Source of the DNA: Sinohyriopsis cumingii
Lineage: Eukaryota > Mollusca > Bivalvia > Unionida > Unionidae
Reading direction: 5' to 3'
Assembly (NCBI GenBank): GCA_028554795.2
Contig: CM068842.1
Span: forward strand, 23,346,590 to 23,410,589
Length of the DNA: 64,000 nucleotides
Of the stretch, positions 54,001 to 56,929 are shown piece by piece. A program made the translations under genes and the position numbers. Position 1 is the stretch's first letter. Every line of letters starts with the position of its first letter. A model generated the notes under the pieces. That model was not told the DNA's origin. It did no database searches and saw nothing but the letters and a program-made list of their open reading frames with translations.

Positions 54001-54652
54001 CTGAAATTTCAACAAAATACACAAATATGCGTTATACACTGTATAAATACTGTACTACCACAAACATGAAGTCCAACAGAAAAGGAAAAAAATCCATGGA
54101 TTCTCAGAAGATTGATTAACAGTTTGCAGTGAAATGTATAACTGACAATATCTGGTATATGCAAAGCCACCTAGAAGCATAAGGGAGGTAATCTGTAAGA
54201 GTTACTTCCCTTTATCTATGCAAAGTAGACTTTTTCAAGTCTGTGGGCAGGCAGGATTCATTGGGTAGCAAAAGTAATTCATAATGTTGAAGTGATTGGT
54301 TAATAAATTTGACAGAAATAAATTCAATTTACCCATGGTACAATCAATGCTCAATGATGTAAACAAAGAATTAAAAGTAAAAGTAAAAGTAATGCTCAGC
54401 AACATATACAAAAGAAGAATAAATTCAACATACCATTGGTACAAGCAATTCTCATAGTCTGTAGAGGAAGAAATAATTCAACCTACCCCTAGTGCAAGCA
54501 ATGCTCAGTGAGTCATACAAAGTAATAATAAATTAACTTACCCATGGTACAATACAGCTTAATGAGTATTAGTTTCATCTGGAAATTTGAAGGACTTTTT
54601 TTCAAGCCTTTTTCCAGGTGAATGACTATCTGCCAGATCAACTTGCTATTGG
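4914..54652 (-). CDS. NAA25: NAA25 (NatB auxiliary subunit), C-terminal half, 15 exons
   Basis: Spliced gene. Joined exons, from 5' to 3' on the minus strand: 54542-54652, 52174-52243, 48689-48788, 44097-44144, 41333-41436, 40597-40649, 39319-39391, 36975-37017, 34947-35150, 29296-29419, 26812-26871, 23804-23901, 14320-14424, 10082-10231, 4914-5039. They give 1,469 nt and 488 residues plus a stop, with every phase matching. NAA25 is the non-catalytic TPR-superhelix partner of NAA20 in NatB. NatB acetylates nascent N-termini beginning Met-Asp/Glu/Asn/Gln at the ribosome in the cytosol. Matches to human NAA25 (from memory) run collinearly: AERMLLDL, DNRD, the run around SFEEEKAWLKVRNLTMRIL, the Lys-rich KRNKKKK stretch, and PPTF..Y..MLTGL near the C-terminus. 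The match begins around the middle of the human protein, so N-terminal exons must lie beyond 54.7 kb, probably outside the window. Introns are long and repeat-filled. The identification is firm; the exact donor of exon J is the least certain boundary. Confidence 0.93.
5568..5950. repeat. Minisatellite, 23-bp unit
   Basis: About 16 copies of a 23-bp unit resembling agataaatggaaatccatgt plus three bases. Units vary at a few positions. Because 23 is not a multiple of three, all three minus-strand frames stay open and read repetitive DFHLS/ISIY/FPFI peptides, which I take as an artefact. Confidence 0.95.
6042..6276. repeat. Tandem repeat, 60-bp unit, four copies
   Basis: Exact-looking 60-bp period containing aataaacactgtctggcagg and ttattaatttatgtttgaaa. 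The fourth copy has a small internal deletion. Near-identity suggests recent expansion. Confidence 0.95.
7430..8570. repeat. Minisatellite, 48-bp unit, about 18 copies
   Basis: Unit of 48 bp (aacagcaaaatgtgtctaga, agtggtaaatatgagatctg, aactcttt). Forty-eight is 16 codons, so one frame on each strand runs open for about 300 codons. The plus frame repeats NSKMCLEVVNMRSELF and the minus frame LLLKSSDLIFTTSRHI. No start context, splice sites or non-repeat coding sequence supports a protein. A SINE splits the first unit from the rest. Confidence 0.95.
7492..7729 (+). mobile_element. Young SINE family 1, copy inside the minisatellite
   Basis: tRNA-derived SINE. The A box lies in tggccgagtggtctaaagc, the B box in gttcgagtctc, the body includes ctcgtgggttggtggttctt, and the tail is (AAC)n. 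An 11-bp target-site duplication, acgagatctga, lies at 7481-7491 and 7730-7740. The duplicated word belongs to the minisatellite unit, so the array existed before insertion. Confidence 0.93.
8600..10081. other. NAA25 intron, no other feature seen
   Basis: AT-rich intronic sequence between exon N and the minisatellites. No exon-like segments or recognisable repeats. Confidence 0.5.
10082..10231 (-). CDS. NAA25: NAA25 exon N
   Basis: 150 nt, 50 codons, phase 0: PPTFEHYNQMLTGLEKATQD, LHEAVKKLDPMFLSIDLSSL and KLTDSLSNKQ. It matches human MPPVFTSFQDYVTGLQTLISNVVDHIKGLETHLIALKLEEL. Acceptor is TTTACTTCAG, donor CAG|GTAAAA. Confidence 0.93.
10395..10830. repeat. Minisatellite, about 30-bp unit
   Basis: About 14 degraded copies of a 30-bp unit (ttaaagcactggaagtggga plus catctattgg). 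It starts about 165 bases upstream of exon N's acceptor in gene orientation. The plus-strand open frame (LLVKALEVGH repeats) is a by-product of the 10-codon period. Confidence 0.93.
11068..11135. repeat. Short direct duplication
   Basis: Two adjacent copies of about 30 bp containing caattccatttctgagaaac. Surrounding sequence (10,830-11,690) is otherwise featureless intron. Confidence 0.8.
11690..13310. other. Old coding-like block, unclassified
   Basis: GC-richer than its surroundings, with several overlapping open stretches of 60-82 codons on both strands and no splice-site logic. The texture (proline- and tryptophan-rich minus-strand translations) resembles a decayed transposable element. 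I could not match a named domain. Not part of NAA25. Confidence 0.35.
13330..13740. repeat. Dispersed repeat shared with 26.4-26.8 kb
   Basis: Shares short words with 26,400-26,790, including agctgctataaayagaaa, ggaaatrggtmatg-like stretches, atgattayrcc and ggyatgtatg. Both copies are diverged. Family unknown. Confidence 0.5.
13800..14010 (+). repeat. Decayed tRNA-like SINE fragment
   Basis: Contains a B-box-like aggttcaattcccacc near 13880 and a downstream body (agctcagtccagattagcta). No clear ends. Confidence 0.4.
14320..14424 (-). CDS. NAA25: NAA25 exon M
   Basis: 105 nt, 35 codons, phase 0 on both sides: SVSHITVLAGVCHRILKPVK then AAFNKRNKKKKGIKP. The lysine run occupies the place of the human KKKKKKK tract, in the segment ISVILWVSSYCESVLRPYKLNLQ. 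Acceptor is TATATTTCAG, donor CCA|GTAATT (weak). It was found by expecting this missing segment between exons L and N. Confidence 0.86.
14425..15590. other. NAA25 intron, nothing further seen
   Basis: AT-rich intronic sequence. Open frames at 14,785-15,051 (minus) and 15,212-15,439 (plus) show no conserved motif or splice context. Confidence 0.5.
15597..16200. mobile_element. TTAA-bounded element, possibly a piggyBac-like MITE
   Basis: About 600 bp with imperfect inverted ends. The left end reads TTAACTCATTCGGCCCC; the right end, reverse-complemented, reads TTAACCGATATGGCCCC. TTAA sits at both borders, as in piggyBac-type insertions. Interior is non-coding. Assignment rests only on the ends. 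Confidence 0.45.
16318..16375. repeat. (CT)n(AT)n microsatellite
   Basis: A CT run followed directly by an AT run. Confidence 0.98.
16578..16815. repeat. Dispersed repeat 'gttccagtaaaacatata', copy 1
   Basis: Starts with gctgttccagtaaaacatat and a C-rich word, and carries cacttctgttgtggattg inside. The same family occurs at 22,185-22,432 (opposite strand) and 46,148-46,560. Confidence 0.7.
16800..17340 (+). promoter_or_regulatory. CpG-rich island, candidate promoter
   Basis: Roughly 30 CpG dinucleotides in 540 bases, against almost none in flanking intron, with words such as ttcgcgctgccgcag and cacgttcggc. In animals with gene-body methylation, CpG retention marks unmethylated promoters or recent insertions. 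It lies directly before a plus-strand ATG at 17,344. No TATA box was identified. Confidence 0.5.
17344..17607 (+). CDS. Candidate first exon of a nested plus-strand gene
   Basis: Unrecognised protein. The ATG at 17,344 sits in a fair context (aaaaATGtc) just after the CpG island. The frame reads MSLEIPVCDFQPKIDVECES, DVHVGWTICRLYLLNMPMSK, QADYGNVGFKTLIQHYGREK, SGIRGSKTLIQGSESLAR. It either ends at the stop near 17,607 (87 residues) or splices at 17,576 (GCAAG|GTTCAT, a weak donor). The composition is soluble and protein-like rather than repeat-like, with no signal peptide or membrane segment. It lies antisense inside an NAA25 intron. It could be a real nested gene, a retained fragment, or chance. 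Confidence 0.4.
   Translation: MSLEIPVCDFQPKIDVECESDVHVGWTICRLYLLNMPMSKQADYGNVGFKTLIQHYGREKSGIRGSKTLIQGSESLARFMFFYLGGR
17610..20850. other. NAA25 intron, no feature supported
   Basis: AT-rich. An 89-101 codon pair of plus-strand open frames (18,865 and 19,212) has no recognisable motif, repeat or splice logic. No further exon of the 17.3-kb candidate was found. Confidence 0.45.
20860..21460 (-). repeat. Decayed SINE-derived sequence
   Basis: Two minus-strand pieces with SINE family 1 tail words: aggtggaggaaggaccccga near 20,901, and tctatatatggcagccagtt near 21,129. The second also carries a short duplicated segment (gacaagcatmttrtaccact) and a degraded tRNA-like end near 21,410-21,455. Confidence 0.5.
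21461..22180. other. NAA25 intron, nothing seen
   Basis: AT-rich intronic sequence without recognisable repeats or exons. Confidence 0.5.
22185..22432. repeat. Dispersed repeat 'gttccagtaaaacatata', copy 2
   Basis: Opposite strand to copy 1. It ends with tatatgttttactggaacag and carries cccataggccagaaatt-like internal words also found in the 46-kb copy. Confidence 0.75.
22480..22815. repeat. Diverged dispersed repeat shared with 33.5-33.9 kb
   Basis: Shared words include atgtctgatgg, tcaacatcatctg/tcagcattatctg, acaaattwaa and ggatgttctgtgcc/gaaatgttctgtgcc. No coding content. Confidence 0.5.
22879..22905 (+). other. Possible THAP-like first coding exon (very short)
   Basis: ATG followed by nine codons, MPKYCSYSQ, ending at a consensus CAG|GTAAGT donor. 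THAP zinc fingers open with MPxxC, and this fits that start. No second exon was found nearby, and nine residues is too little to identify a domain. An in-frame acceptor-like TTGCTGACAG lies about 35 bases upstream. Confidence 0.15.
23470..23760. repeat. Dispersed repeat (diverged)
   Basis: Contains tgtaaagtttcacagcaatc and ggaaggaggatcagtaacaa, the kind of low-copy-word sequence seen in the array at 57-63 kb (aagtttcat words). No coding content. Assignment is by texture. Confidence 0.3.
23804..23901 (-). CDS. NAA25: NAA25 exon L
   Basis: 98 nt. It reads LVTKHKCSLVREQENGHCIN then ADAFENLVLCAE. The FENLV core matches human LLENLVFFVET. Acceptor is ATTTTGCAG, donor GAG|GTAAGT; it ends in phase 0. 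Confidence 0.9.
23958..24007. repeat. (GT)n(AT)n microsatellite
   Basis: A GT run leading into an AT run, about 55 bases inside the intron upstream of exon L's acceptor. Confidence 0.98.
24010..25150. other. NAA25 intron, nothing seen
   Basis: AT-rich sequence with a small (AT/AC) simple stretch near 24,840-24,885. No exon-like segments. Confidence 0.5.
25160..25470 (+). repeat. SINE family 2, best-preserved copy
   Basis: Plus strand. The tRNA-like head has a clear B box (gggttcgatccccgactgag). The body follows with gaggttagtgttaggacggg, tggtgtcaggataatgtgac and gacattactataaattgaca, ending in an AC-rich tract. It matches 225-620 and 51,625-51,815. Confidence 0.8.
26116..26365 (-). mobile_element. 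Young SINE family 1, minus-strand copy
   Basis: Complete copy with the (AAC)n tail at left and the tRNA-like head at right (accactcggccactcggggc). A 12-bp target duplication caagcaaagatt lies at 26104-26115 and 26366-26377. Confidence 0.93.
26400..26800. repeat. Dispersed repeat shared with 13.3-13.7 kb
   Basis: Two internal near-copies of agctgctataaatagaaa/aactgctataaataatact, and shared words with 13,390-13,620. Confidence 0.5.
26812..26871 (-). CDS. NAA25: NAA25 exon K
   Basis: 60 nt. It reads KTESVKEEKLKTFVPSLLE, corresponding to human TMEIQERIENSFKSLLDQL. It begins with 2 nt and ends on 1 nt of split codons. Acceptor is TTTCATTTTAG, donor AAG|GTAAGT. Confidence 0.88.
27040..28010. repeat. 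Dispersed 'caagtacctttcttg...gcaagccatctacaa' repeat, several units
   Basis: About three to four diverged units, each with a 'ctgaccctgacctttgac' type word, then 'ccaaaattataggggtcttt', then 'caagccatctacaagctttgg'. A related copy is at 55,990-56,490. No coding content despite the frame at 27,661-27,849. Confidence 0.65.
28320..29320. repeat. Minisatellite, 47-53-bp unit, seeded from NAA25 exon J
   Basis: About 20 copies of a unit of up to 53 bp (cttgcctatgccactgtcct, atactgtactggcatactgt, ctaacattctata). In gene orientation most units contain ATAG|GCAAGTAT-like sequence identical or near-identical to the exon J donor. The 3' third of exon J (around 29,296-29,350) is itself recognisably a diverged unit. 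The array therefore arose by tandem duplication of the exon end plus splice site. Confidence 0.93.
29296..29419 (-). CDS. NAA25: NAA25 exon J (GC-AG donor, fused to a minisatellite)
   Basis: 124 nt. It reads YPFQMAFRTRLCTYLQSEHH, KLLLGMLDNVLYVSTLQDNG and I, and the final G completes an Asp with exon K. It replaces human YPFLGPVPTRMGGFF...LVNDIYELDTSGLED, with almost the same length (42 against 43 residues). Acceptor is TTTATTTTCAG. The donor I chose is ATAG|GCAAGTAT, a textbook GC-type donor giving the needed phase 1. GT donors in the same phase at 29,319 and 29,370 would shorten the segment and fit the family less well; one at 29,274 would lengthen it by 7 residues. The last third of the exon is the first, diverged unit of the minisatellite that fills the following intron. 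Confidence 0.8.
29420..30440. other. NAA25 intron, mostly featureless
   Basis: Contains a possible plus-strand exon at 29,513-29,599, a G-rich tract at 29,686-29,712 ((GGGGGT)n) and a 36-bp direct duplication at 30,100-30,172 (tatccacaaactagtgtaa). The hydrophobic minus-strand frame at 30,150-30,338 looks like AT-rich noise. Confidence 0.5.
29513..29599 (+). other. Possible plus-strand internal exon
   Basis: Bounded by AG at 29,511-29,512 and CAG|GTAAGC at the right. One frame is open across 28 codons: IFGSTKDLFESLPDGERIKS then GHQRQLYS. The polypyrimidine tract is poor. Its phase does not join directly to the candidate at 17.3 kb. Not recognised. Confidence 0.2.
30450..33300 (-). mobile_element. 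DIRS-like retroelement fossil
   Basis: Minus-strand remnant, about 2.8 kb. In order, it has a cysteine/histidine-rich gag-like start near 33,180-33,290, a reverse-transcriptase core near 31,500-31,990 (LPFGLS and an MDD-type catalytic motif are visible), and a stretch near 30,460-30,660 resembling the end of a tyrosine recombinase. It is broken, with multiple disruptions, shorter than typical complete elements, and looks old. No terminal repeats were identified. It lies in the intron between exons I and J. DIRS is preferred over Gypsy because of the FTK block after LPFGL and the apparent recombinase rather than integrase. Confidence 0.7.
33530..33890. repeat. Diverged dispersed repeat shared with 22.5-22.8 kb
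   Basis: Carries atgtctgatggcaaatcagc, ttatctgaacaaatttgaaa and gaaatgttctgtgccaaatt. Two internal sub-repeats with the same word order. Confidence 0.5.
33905..34915. repeat. Minisatellite, 49-bp unit, about 20 copies
   Basis: Unit of 49 bp (aaaaaatcataacatcatct, cacttggccttaagggtcaa, tggcaagat), with several units lacking about 10 bp of the ttaaggg segment. It stops about 30 bases from the donor of exon I. Unlike the arrays at exons A and J, the unit shows no exon or splice-site similarity. Confidence 0.95.
34947..35150 (-). CDS. NAA25: NAA25 exon I
   Basis: 204 nt, 68 codons, phase 0 on both sides, the longest exon in the window. It starts KAWLKVRNLTMRILAAAVIL (human TLWLRIRSLTLRLISGLPSL). 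A hydrophilic linker rich in Asn and Glu follows, then an acidic helix ending SHQCWSQDPK. Acceptor is CTTGTAG, donor AAG|GTAATT. A 49-bp minisatellite starts about 30 bases inside the downstream intron. Confidence 0.93.
35151..36110. other. NAA25 intron, nothing seen
   Basis: AT-rich intronic sequence between exons H and I. Confidence 0.5.
36112..36318 (-). repeat. Old SINE family 1 copy
   Basis: Minus strand. Recognisable words are ggtaggctatacatagtggc, aggaagaccaataactcatg and a right-end tRNA-like head (accacttggtcatccaacc). Diverged. Confidence 0.65.
36320..36974. other. NAA25 intron with an unsupported 119-codon frame
   Basis: The plus-strand open frame at 36,564-36,923 is Asn/Lys/Ile-rich, with no motif and no splice context. 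Taken as chance in AT-rich DNA. Confidence 0.4.
36975..37017 (-). CDS. NAA25: NAA25 exon H
   Basis: 43 nt, the smallest exon: FNLKELQQKSFEEE after the split Arg, matching human DVSEEHKKLSLEEE. Acceptor is CTTGTAG, donor GAG|GTAAGT. Confidence 0.9.
37018..38215. other. NAA25 intron, nothing supported
   Basis: AT-rich sequence. Overlapping frames near 37,827-38,164 on both strands lack recognisable motifs. Confidence 0.45.
38225..38425 (-). repeat. Old SINE family 1 copy
   Basis: Minus strand, with tatggcagccggtatatttg, accaccaacccacaggaagc and gagactcaaacttgtgcaga still readable. The tRNA-like head end is lost. Confidence 0.7.
38690..39306 (+). mobile_element. LINE 3' end, CR1/L2-like
   Basis: 5'-truncated LINE. 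An open frame from 38,719 to 39,096 encodes the C-terminal region beyond the reverse transcriptase, including LHWLSIRSRIKHKICSLCYI, LTYLSDLTHVYTPARYLRSS and KSYGQRSFAYQGPAMWNELP. The 3' UTR ends with the typical taaagcgcttagagcttcta and aggcactatacaaagt words and an (ATT)n tail. The tail ends 12 bases from the 5' splice site of NAA25 exon G. Confidence 0.88.
39319..39391 (-). CDS. NAA25: NAA25 exon G
   Basis: 73 nt. It reads KTEYDELCDNRDFAVMTNCE then PPS, with a split Arg codon. The DNRD motif matches human LRDNRDLNVFFSWDPKDR. Acceptor is CTTTGAAG, donor AAG|GTAAGT. The 3' tail of a LINE begins only 12 bases inside the downstream intron. Confidence 0.92.
39580..39778. mobile_element. Foldback element family, copy 1
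   Basis: About 200 bp with inverted halves. The left half carries tatatctgcttacaagtagt and ccatctgcaaactgcataga. The right half carries the inverse (gcagtctgcagttagacctg, acttgtaagg). 'agatctgggyctrtgcagt' words occur in both. Related copies at 49.1, 52.0 and 52.4 kb. Confidence 0.65.
39780..40590. other. NAA25 intron, nothing seen
   Basis: Intronic sequence between exons F and G, apart from the foldback element. No exon-like segment. Confidence 0.5.
40597..40649 (-). CDS. NAA25: NAA25 exon F
   Basis: 53 nt. It reads HTKTEQMITYMEIDPEK, followed by the first base of an Asp codon. It corresponds to human STSLAESIKSMNLRPEED. Acceptor is TTTTCACAG, donor AAAG|GTATGT. Similarity is modest here, but phase and position fit exactly between exons E and G. 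Confidence 0.88.
40754..41010 (-). mobile_element. Young SINE family 1, minus-strand copy
   Basis: Complete, with the (AAC)n tail at left and the tRNA-like head at right. A 12-bp target duplication tgtatatgtaaa lies at 40742-40753 and 41011-41022. It sits in the short intron between exons E and F. Confidence 0.93.
41333..41436 (-). CDS. NAA25: NAA25 exon E
   Basis: 104 nt. It reads IHEFVKFREKLQNSLQYASA then TAERMLLDLVLETD. This is the best-conserved block, matching human IPEFIAFRNRLNNSLHFAQVRTERMLLDLLLE. Acceptor is CATGACAG, donor ACAG|GTTAGA. The last codon is split 2+1 and becomes Ser with exon F. Confidence 0.94.
41930..42250. repeat. Tandem repeat, about 74-bp unit, four to five copies
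   Basis: Unit with ctctcaagacaggttgttgg, cagatcatagcactagataa and atctgtgttctgagaatctg. The last copy is partial. Confidence 0.92.
42251..44090. other. NAA25 intron, nothing supported
   Basis: AT-rich, with a short (CT)n run near 42,948-42,968. No exons or identifiable mobile elements. Confidence 0.5.
44097..44144 (-). CDS. NAA25: NAA25 exon D
   Basis: 48 nt, 16 codons, phase 0 on both sides: TTEYLISSYKFGSFAK, matching human DTSEYIIQAYKYGAFEK. Acceptor is CTTTCAG, donor AAG|GTAAGA. A long minisatellite begins about 60 bases upstream of the acceptor in gene orientation. Confidence 0.92.
44205..45480. repeat. Large degenerate minisatellite, about 40-50-bp unit
   Basis: Roughly 28 units around 'tcatgtggtcttgtatggtc' and 'taaatgagtctcctgaacc'. 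A subfamily at 45,000-45,350 has 'gaatgtctcctagaccattc'. It begins about 60 bases upstream of exon D's acceptor in gene orientation. The minus-strand frame MRPYEWSRRHSN repeats are by-products. Confidence 0.93.
45633..45882 (+). mobile_element. Young SINE family 1, best-preserved copy
   Basis: Full-length, 250 bp. The head has A box tggccgagtggtctaaagc and B box gggttcgagtctc, the body cctgccagtagcttctcgtg, the tail (AAC)n. A 15-bp target duplication acatctaggattcag lies at 45618-45632 and 45883-45897. The first 75 bases resemble a Ser/Leu-type tRNA head but lack a full anticodon and acceptor pairing by eye. Confidence 0.95.
46148..46560. repeat. Dispersed repeat 'gttccagtaaaacatata', copy 3, with internal tandem
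   Basis: Starts ggctgttccagtaaaacata, followed by a run of G. From 46,258 it carries five copies of a roughly 61-bp unit (atttctggcaatgggttaga, aaaacactgctccctacaga, agca). The unit word is present once in copy 2, so amplification happened in this copy. Confidence 0.8.
46561..48688. other. NAA25 intron, nothing supported
   Basis: AT-rich, including overlapping frames near 47,542-47,935 with no motif. No exons found between C and D. Confidence 0.5.
48689..48788 (-). CDS. NAA25: NAA25 exon C
   Basis: 100 nt. It reads HVVSNHVARLGHYTAACAMY then GTMLRFFTVNHKE, matching human YLLTRYAESLGQYAAASQSCNFALRFFHSNQKD. Acceptor is TTGTTGACAG, donor GAG|GTACCA. The exon is phase 1 at its start and phase 0 at its end. 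Confidence 0.9.
49128..49340. mobile_element. Foldback element family, copy 2
   Basis: Begins tatatacttgcgtacaagtc with caaactgcacaaacccagat, and ends tagtttgtagttggacttaa. Same architecture as 39.6 kb. Confidence 0.65.
49618..50947 (-). mobile_element. hAT transposon remnant with inverted ends
   Basis: About 1.33 kb. Inverted termini read agggatggtcctgg at left, and the right end reverse-complemented agggatcgtcctgg. Imperfect 8-bp flanking repeats (ccatactc/gcatactc) match hAT target-site length. Inside, the minus frame at 49,830-50,027 encodes the hAT C-terminal dimerisation domain: STVHCERGFSKMNFIKTDIR, NKLCISSLENLMRI, ending in a KWAAL-like Trp. The catalytic region is missing, so this is a deleted, non-autonomous copy. 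tcgccaaaaaaa words form the subterminal repeats. Confidence 0.85.
50948..51620. other. NAA25 intron, nothing seen
   Basis: No exon-like segments or recognised repeats. Confidence 0.45.
51625..51815 (-). repeat. SINE family 2, head-less copy
   Basis: Minus strand, body only (gatgtctgcagtgtggcagt, catgatgtcccacccagtca). It breaks off before the tRNA-like head. Confidence 0.75.
51965..52135. mobile_element. Foldback element family, copy 3
   Basis: Diverged. Left end tatatactcatttatatagt, right end gttggacttataagtgagta. It lies about 40 bases from exon B. Confidence 0.5.
52174..52243 (-). CDS. NAA25: NAA25 exon B
   Basis: 70 nt in phase with its neighbours. It reads AFGPCPVLYDGMEIKHVMND followed by TLG, matching human AFEPVVDLYSSLDAKHIQHDTIG. 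Acceptor is TTTTTATAG, donor GGG|GTATGT. The reading frame joins to exon C through a Gly codon split 2+1. Confidence 0.9.
52405..52632. mobile_element. Foldback element family, copy 4
   Basis: Left ggattacaagtccaactgca, right tctgcagttgtactagactt and gtaactgagtatatatgg. Shares the 'agatctaggtctatgttgtc' type words with the other copies. Confidence 0.65.
52633..53510. other. NAA25 intron, nothing supported
   Basis: Contains an (ATT)n run near 53,218-53,234. No exons. Confidence 0.5.
53515..53660 (-). mobile_element. Fragment related to the 5' part of the DIRS-like fossil
   Basis: The minus-strand translation has a Cys/His pattern beginning CKKCRYFKVAEDNHKSC, closely similar to the stretch at about 33,180-33,290. 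Very short, broken, old. Family by similarity to the element at 30.4-33.3 kb. Confidence 0.4.
54315..54560. repeat. Tandem repeat copying exon A's 3' end and splice donor
   Basis: Four occurrences of a unit around tacccatggtacaatcaatg at 54,330, 54,431, 54,484 and 54,539. The last is the true exon A junction. In gene orientation each contains a GT donor-like site: CCATGG|GTAAAT, CAATG|GTATGT, TAGGG|GTAGGT, and the real CCATGG|GTAAGT. Spacings are 55, 53 and 101 bases; the widest gap holds a small aaagt expansion. Confidence 0.85.
54542..54652 (-). CDS. NAA25: NAA25 exon A (first exon in window)
   Basis: 111 nt. It begins with 2 nt of a split codon, has 36 codons and ends on a single G. It reads NSKLIWQIVIHLEKGLKKSP then SNFQMKLILIKLYCTM, matching the human stretch VWQALTLLEEGLTHSPSN..FKLLLVRIYCMLG, a TPR helix pair. 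Acceptor is TTACAG on the minus strand; donor is ATGG|GTAAGT-like. The exon end and donor are repeated three more times just inside the intron (see the tandem repeat at 54,315-54,560). Confidence 0.9.
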
Positions 54653-54659
54653 CTGTAAG

Positions 54660-55980
54660 ACAAAAAAACACCAAAACCATTTTCACAGAAATAACAGCAA
54701 GTTCAGATAAATCATGTTCACAGAAATAACACCAAATTCACATACTGACTATAAGACATAAATAACACTAAATTCACATAAATCATTTTCACGGGGTTAA
54801 AAACTGAAGTACCACCCACACACCCCATACATCACAATGGAAATAAACAAAGTGGTCATTAAGCACAGGTGGTCTTTAATCTGCATATAAATATGAACAG
54901 ATTCATTAATAAAATGGACCTTCTATATCTGACCATTTTATATATGTGGTCTCAGGAGAATGTATGTAACAAATTTATGTATGTAGTAAACTTTAACAAC
55001 ATGTCAACACAATACTGACTACATGTTGCCAATTAAAAGTAACATTCTAAAAACATACAATAAAAAATTGCACAACTTTATGAACAAAAACCCTTCCAAA
55101 TAAATGTAAACATGAAGCACAATAAAAAATGATAACGCAAACATGTTAAAATTCTTTAAAACTTTTGTAAAATTAAAAGAAAAAGCTAAAAATAAAAAAT
55201 AATTAACTTTTTTTGGCACAAATCTTTTACATAAACTGCATCCCATAATATGATCCAAAATTTTATCAGATGGTCCCTTGAGTTTACATCAAACACTTAC
55301 TCACAAATGAAAGTCTCTACACAAAACAAGAATGTATTCAATATGGACACTGGCAGGGTATGTACTCTGGTCAAGATACACCCTTCAAAAGGTATGCACC
55401 AAGTCTGGTATGTGTGTTGTATATGTGACTGGCACAATAACACCTCATATCTTATGAGCTTGTCTGAAAATGCACACACACACCAAAAAAAAAAGATTCT
55501 GCTATGTATACATAACAAGTTGATTTATATAATATTTGATGTCAGTATACGACATCTTCACTTTGGAAACTGACAACATGGCAACATTGGTTCCTTTATC
55601 TGCCCTTTTATTACCCATAATGCTAATGTGAGTAGAAAGCCAACAATGCAGAACACTCCTCCAGACTGTGCAAGCAAATCATGCTGCTGCAAAATCTGAG
55701 AAACTAATGAATTGTGAAATTTAAGGTCTGTGAGTCTTTCAGTGAGGAAAGGAATCAAAATGATGAAATTTGTTTCTTGAGAGGTTTCGAACAAAGACAA
55801 ACTATTTTATGATTGCTGTAAACATGCTGTACAAAAATTGTGCAGAATGCTACGTCTTGCTTGTTCTGCCAGGACATATTCCAAATGCCTAGCAAAGTCA
55901 ACAGTGAAAAAAGTAGGTCACTGTAACATATTTTTCATAAATATATTACCTTAAAAAAGAAATACTATGAACAAGATATT
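54660..55980. other. Intron upstream of exon A, no exon found
   Basis: A short tandem (cagaaataacaycaaattca) lies at 54,685-54,790. The minus frame at 55,558-55,800 contains a hydrophobic run (GGVFCIVGFLLTLALW), but its phase cannot join exon A. The preceding NAA25 exon is not here. Confidence 0.45.
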
Positions 55981-55989
55981 ATAGGCTTG

Positions 55990-56490
55990 CTATATCAAGT
56001 TATTTTGCATAAACCAATTGTGAGGCACTTTTCTTGTCTCAATTGCAAGCCAGCCACAAAGTTTCTCACAATTTGATTCTTTGGACTCTGGCGATTTTGT
56101 GGGAACTATTTTTCTTACTGAAGTGCACAGAACCTTGACCTTTGAACCCCCCCAAATCAATAGTTGTCTTCCTTGTCTCAAATGCAACATTTTACAAAAA
56201 TGTAGCAATATGCTAAAGAATTCAAGTAGTTTTGTGGAATTATTTATCCTTTTTTCAGTTACTGTGACCCTGACAGAGATTTTGACTCCAAAATCAATTG
56301 TTGTTTCTCATTTCAGATGCAAGCCATATACAAAATTTGTCTAAGTTGTGTAAAAACAGTTTTCCATCCTACAGGCCCTGACCTTGATCAGATTGCCCCA
56401 AATGCAAGCTCATTCCAAAGTCATGGTACATGATGGAAAGCTGAAGTTGTTGTGTGGAAACAAGTAGGAAACAAACAAATTGATGAACAG
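55990..56490. repeat. Dispersed repeat related to 27.0-28.0 kb
   Basis: Units with 'ttgtctcaaatgcaa', 'ccaaaatcaattgttgt' and 'tgaccctgaca' words in the same order as at 27 kb. Confidence 0.6.
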
Positions 56491-56929
56491 ACATCACTTG
56501 ACATGGCATGTATATAAAAAAAAAAATAAATGCCTTGTTGAAGTTTCATGATGGTCCCTTTCCAGCAAGCATCTGAAAATAGGAGTTGAATCTGATGACA
56601 TTATCAGTGGTTCATAAACTAATCCTCAGTGAGCAATTATTCCATTTCATGACCAAAGAAATGAACCTGAATGCAAAAAACAATATGATTACTGGAGCAC
56701 AACAAAAGCTCCTTTGTCATTGAGCGTGCTTTTTATTTAGCTATGGAAACAATTTAACATTAAGGTTAATCTAGAATGTGACTGGACACACTGACATAAA
56801 AAGAAGTCAGTGTGATAAATATGTCAAGCTTCCACCAAGAGGCCATTATGTGCTACTGTTGCCCACGTTGAGTAGTAACTTATGAAATCAAAACTTATTA
56901 AGGTTTAATACCAGAGTAACCATGCTAAT

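Noticed and set aside
55558-55800. Membrane-protein exon on the minus strand
   Set aside because: One hydrophobic run only; phase does not fit NAA25 and no partner exons are visible.
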